Below are positions 63,401 through 64,000 of a DNA stretch of 64,000 nucleotides, one piece after another. The stretch covers positions 12,749,001 through 12,813,000 of the forward strand of contig NC_092680.1 in the NCBI RefSeq assembly GCF_964355755.1, in the 5' to 3' direction. Position 1 is the stretch's first letter, and each line of letters begins with the position of its first letter. A program made the position numbers and the translations under genes. The notes under the pieces are model-generated. The model was not told where the DNA came from. It saw only the letters and a program-made list of their open reading frames with translations, and searched no databases. The DNA is from Antedon mediterranea. Taxonomy: Eukaryota; Echinodermata; Crinoidea; Comatulida; Antedonidae.

Positions 63401-64000
63401 TCAGTACTTTCCATCAAATATTACTCCAGGCCAAACACCTTCAAATCAAGGAATTGATTTTGCACATGGTGCAAATTTCAATCCAGGAAATATGTTTCCT
63501 CAAAGACAACCAGCTCCTGGAAACTTGCCATTTAACATGGTAAATATTCCAACCTCAAATCTTGCACAATTTAGAATGCCGTTACCAGCAGATGTATCTC
63601 ATCCAGGTAATAAGGGGATGATGCCAGGACCCAGTGGAAATATGATGCAAACACCACCAGTCGGTATGATGCCTGGAAAGTCACCGGTTCGTTACAGAGG
63701 AAATCATCAAATACCACATGCTACTCACTTGCCTCCAACAAATATTATGTTTCCTTCCATACCAAGGTTTCCAGCAAAGCCACAAAACAATATGGTTATG
63801 CCATTTGATGAGACAACTTTAGATGGCATAAGTGATGCAGAAAAAGACTTGCTTGCAATGGCAGAGAAGGTGGCAAATGAAGCAGGAATGGAAACGAGCA
63901 ACAGAATGGCAAATCTCTTCTCCAAAGACAACAAACAAACGGAAGTTATATCCAATGAAATGCTATTGAAGAAAGATCCAACCCAACTAAAAGAAATGGA
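60457..64000 (+). CDS. NCOA6: Nuclear receptor coactivator 6, N-terminal part (continues beyond the window)
   Basis: NCOA6 (ASC-2/PRIP/TRBP) is a nuclear coactivator that binds liganded nuclear receptors and is a subunit of the MLL3/MLL4 H3K4 methyltransferase complexes. Coding exons are 60457-60592 and 61048 to beyond 64000, with phase 1 and a GT/AG intron. About 1,029 residues lie in the window with no stop. The conserved N-terminal domain is clear: CKGNINDTDL, then after the junction KIEPWNSVRVTFNIPPEAAQRL and LGILSVQIE. A long Met/Gln/Gly/Pro-rich region follows, with 24-bp internal repeats at residues 347-410. A basic nuclear-localisation-like cluster (PKKKRRSRPKAKKK) lies near residues 448-462. 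The receptor box LVNLL sits at residues 547-551 within TSPLLVNLL, the same context as vertebrate NR box 1. The start ATG follows the splice acceptor TATAG directly, so the 5' UTR lies in an upstream exon. The first 16 or so residues differ from vertebrate forms, and an upstream coding exon cannot be excluded. Confidence 0.92.
60790..60960 (+). mobile_element. Possible degenerate SINE in NCOA6 intron
   Basis: A B-box-like GGGTTTAAATGAG is preceded by AAGGCCCA, comparable to the segment before the B box of the PITHD1 SINE. The region ends in an AAATAAATAAA-type tail. The A box is not convincing. It could also be ordinary intron. Confidence 0.25.
61950..62141 (+). repeat. Coding 24-bp tandem repeat in NCOA6
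   Basis: Seven near-identical 24-bp units and an eighth diverged one encode the octapeptide [GNS]-MQPGIQG (residues 347-410). Flanking sequence from about 61430 has looser GMQ/NMQ/PGMQ repeats, so the array looks like the recently homogenised core of an older low-complexity domain. Copies differ mainly at synonymous positions (CAG/CAA, GGT/GGA), consistent with selection on the peptide or slippage with drift. Confidence 0.9.

Overview
This 64 kb window is AT-rich eukaryotic DNA from a metazoan. Its genes have several short exons with GT/AG introns, and it carries abundant MITEs, a tRNA-derived SINE, minisatellites and foldback elements. The conserved genes (MRPL15, PITHD1, NCOA6 and a Fuseless-family protein), together with many islands of the palindromic word TAGGCCTA, suggest a marine deuterostome, most likely an echinoderm. 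That placement is an inference from sequence texture; I cannot assign a species.

Region 1 (1 to about 42.4 kb) contains no gene I can support. It is intergenic DNA or part of a very long intron. It holds a trinucleotide-derived minisatellite at the left edge, a polypurine array at 3.3-3.7 kb, a diverged tandem duplication at 6.5-6.8 kb, a LINE 3' remnant at 10.3 kb, a roughly 33-bp minisatellite of about 18 units at 27.2-27.8 kb, and dispersed copies of at least four short repeat families. These are family A MITEs (ends near CTCTGTCTACACTATCAAAC), family B MITEs (AAGCTTGGTTCCCACTAG), family C MITEs (TTAAAGATGTATTGTCC) and a family with an internal GTCK tetranucleotide array.

Region 2 (42.4-52.9 kb) is a compact gene cluster. 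MRPL15 (+, 4 coding exons, mitochondrial large-subunit ribosomal protein uL15m) converges on PITHD1 (-, 5 coding exons). Their stop codons are about 520 bp apart, and they appear to share a two-way polyadenylation site. A Fuseless-family multipass membrane protein gene (-, 3 coding exons) follows. MITEs and a SINE sit inside their introns.

Region 3 (53.0-59.3 kb) is built from mobile DNA. An outer inverted-repeat element of about 3.9 kb is made of tandem units of about 96 bp in opposite orientations. It has been invaded by a 2,288-bp foldback element with arms of about 0.97 kb, perfect ends and a 6-bp target-site duplication. About 780 bp further on lie two direct-repeat copies of a long-TIR element of about 0.71 kb whose 9-bp target-site duplications resemble those of Mutator-like elements.

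Region 4 (59.3-64 kb) is the 5' part of NCOA6 (+), a nuclear-receptor coactivator: one short coding exon, one intron, then a giant exon that is still open at the window end. A perfect 65-bp-arm hairpin lies about 150 bp upstream of its first coding exon. TAGGCCTA islands accompany the 5' end of each gene. The genes share no pathway; they look like ordinary neighbours in a metazoan genome.
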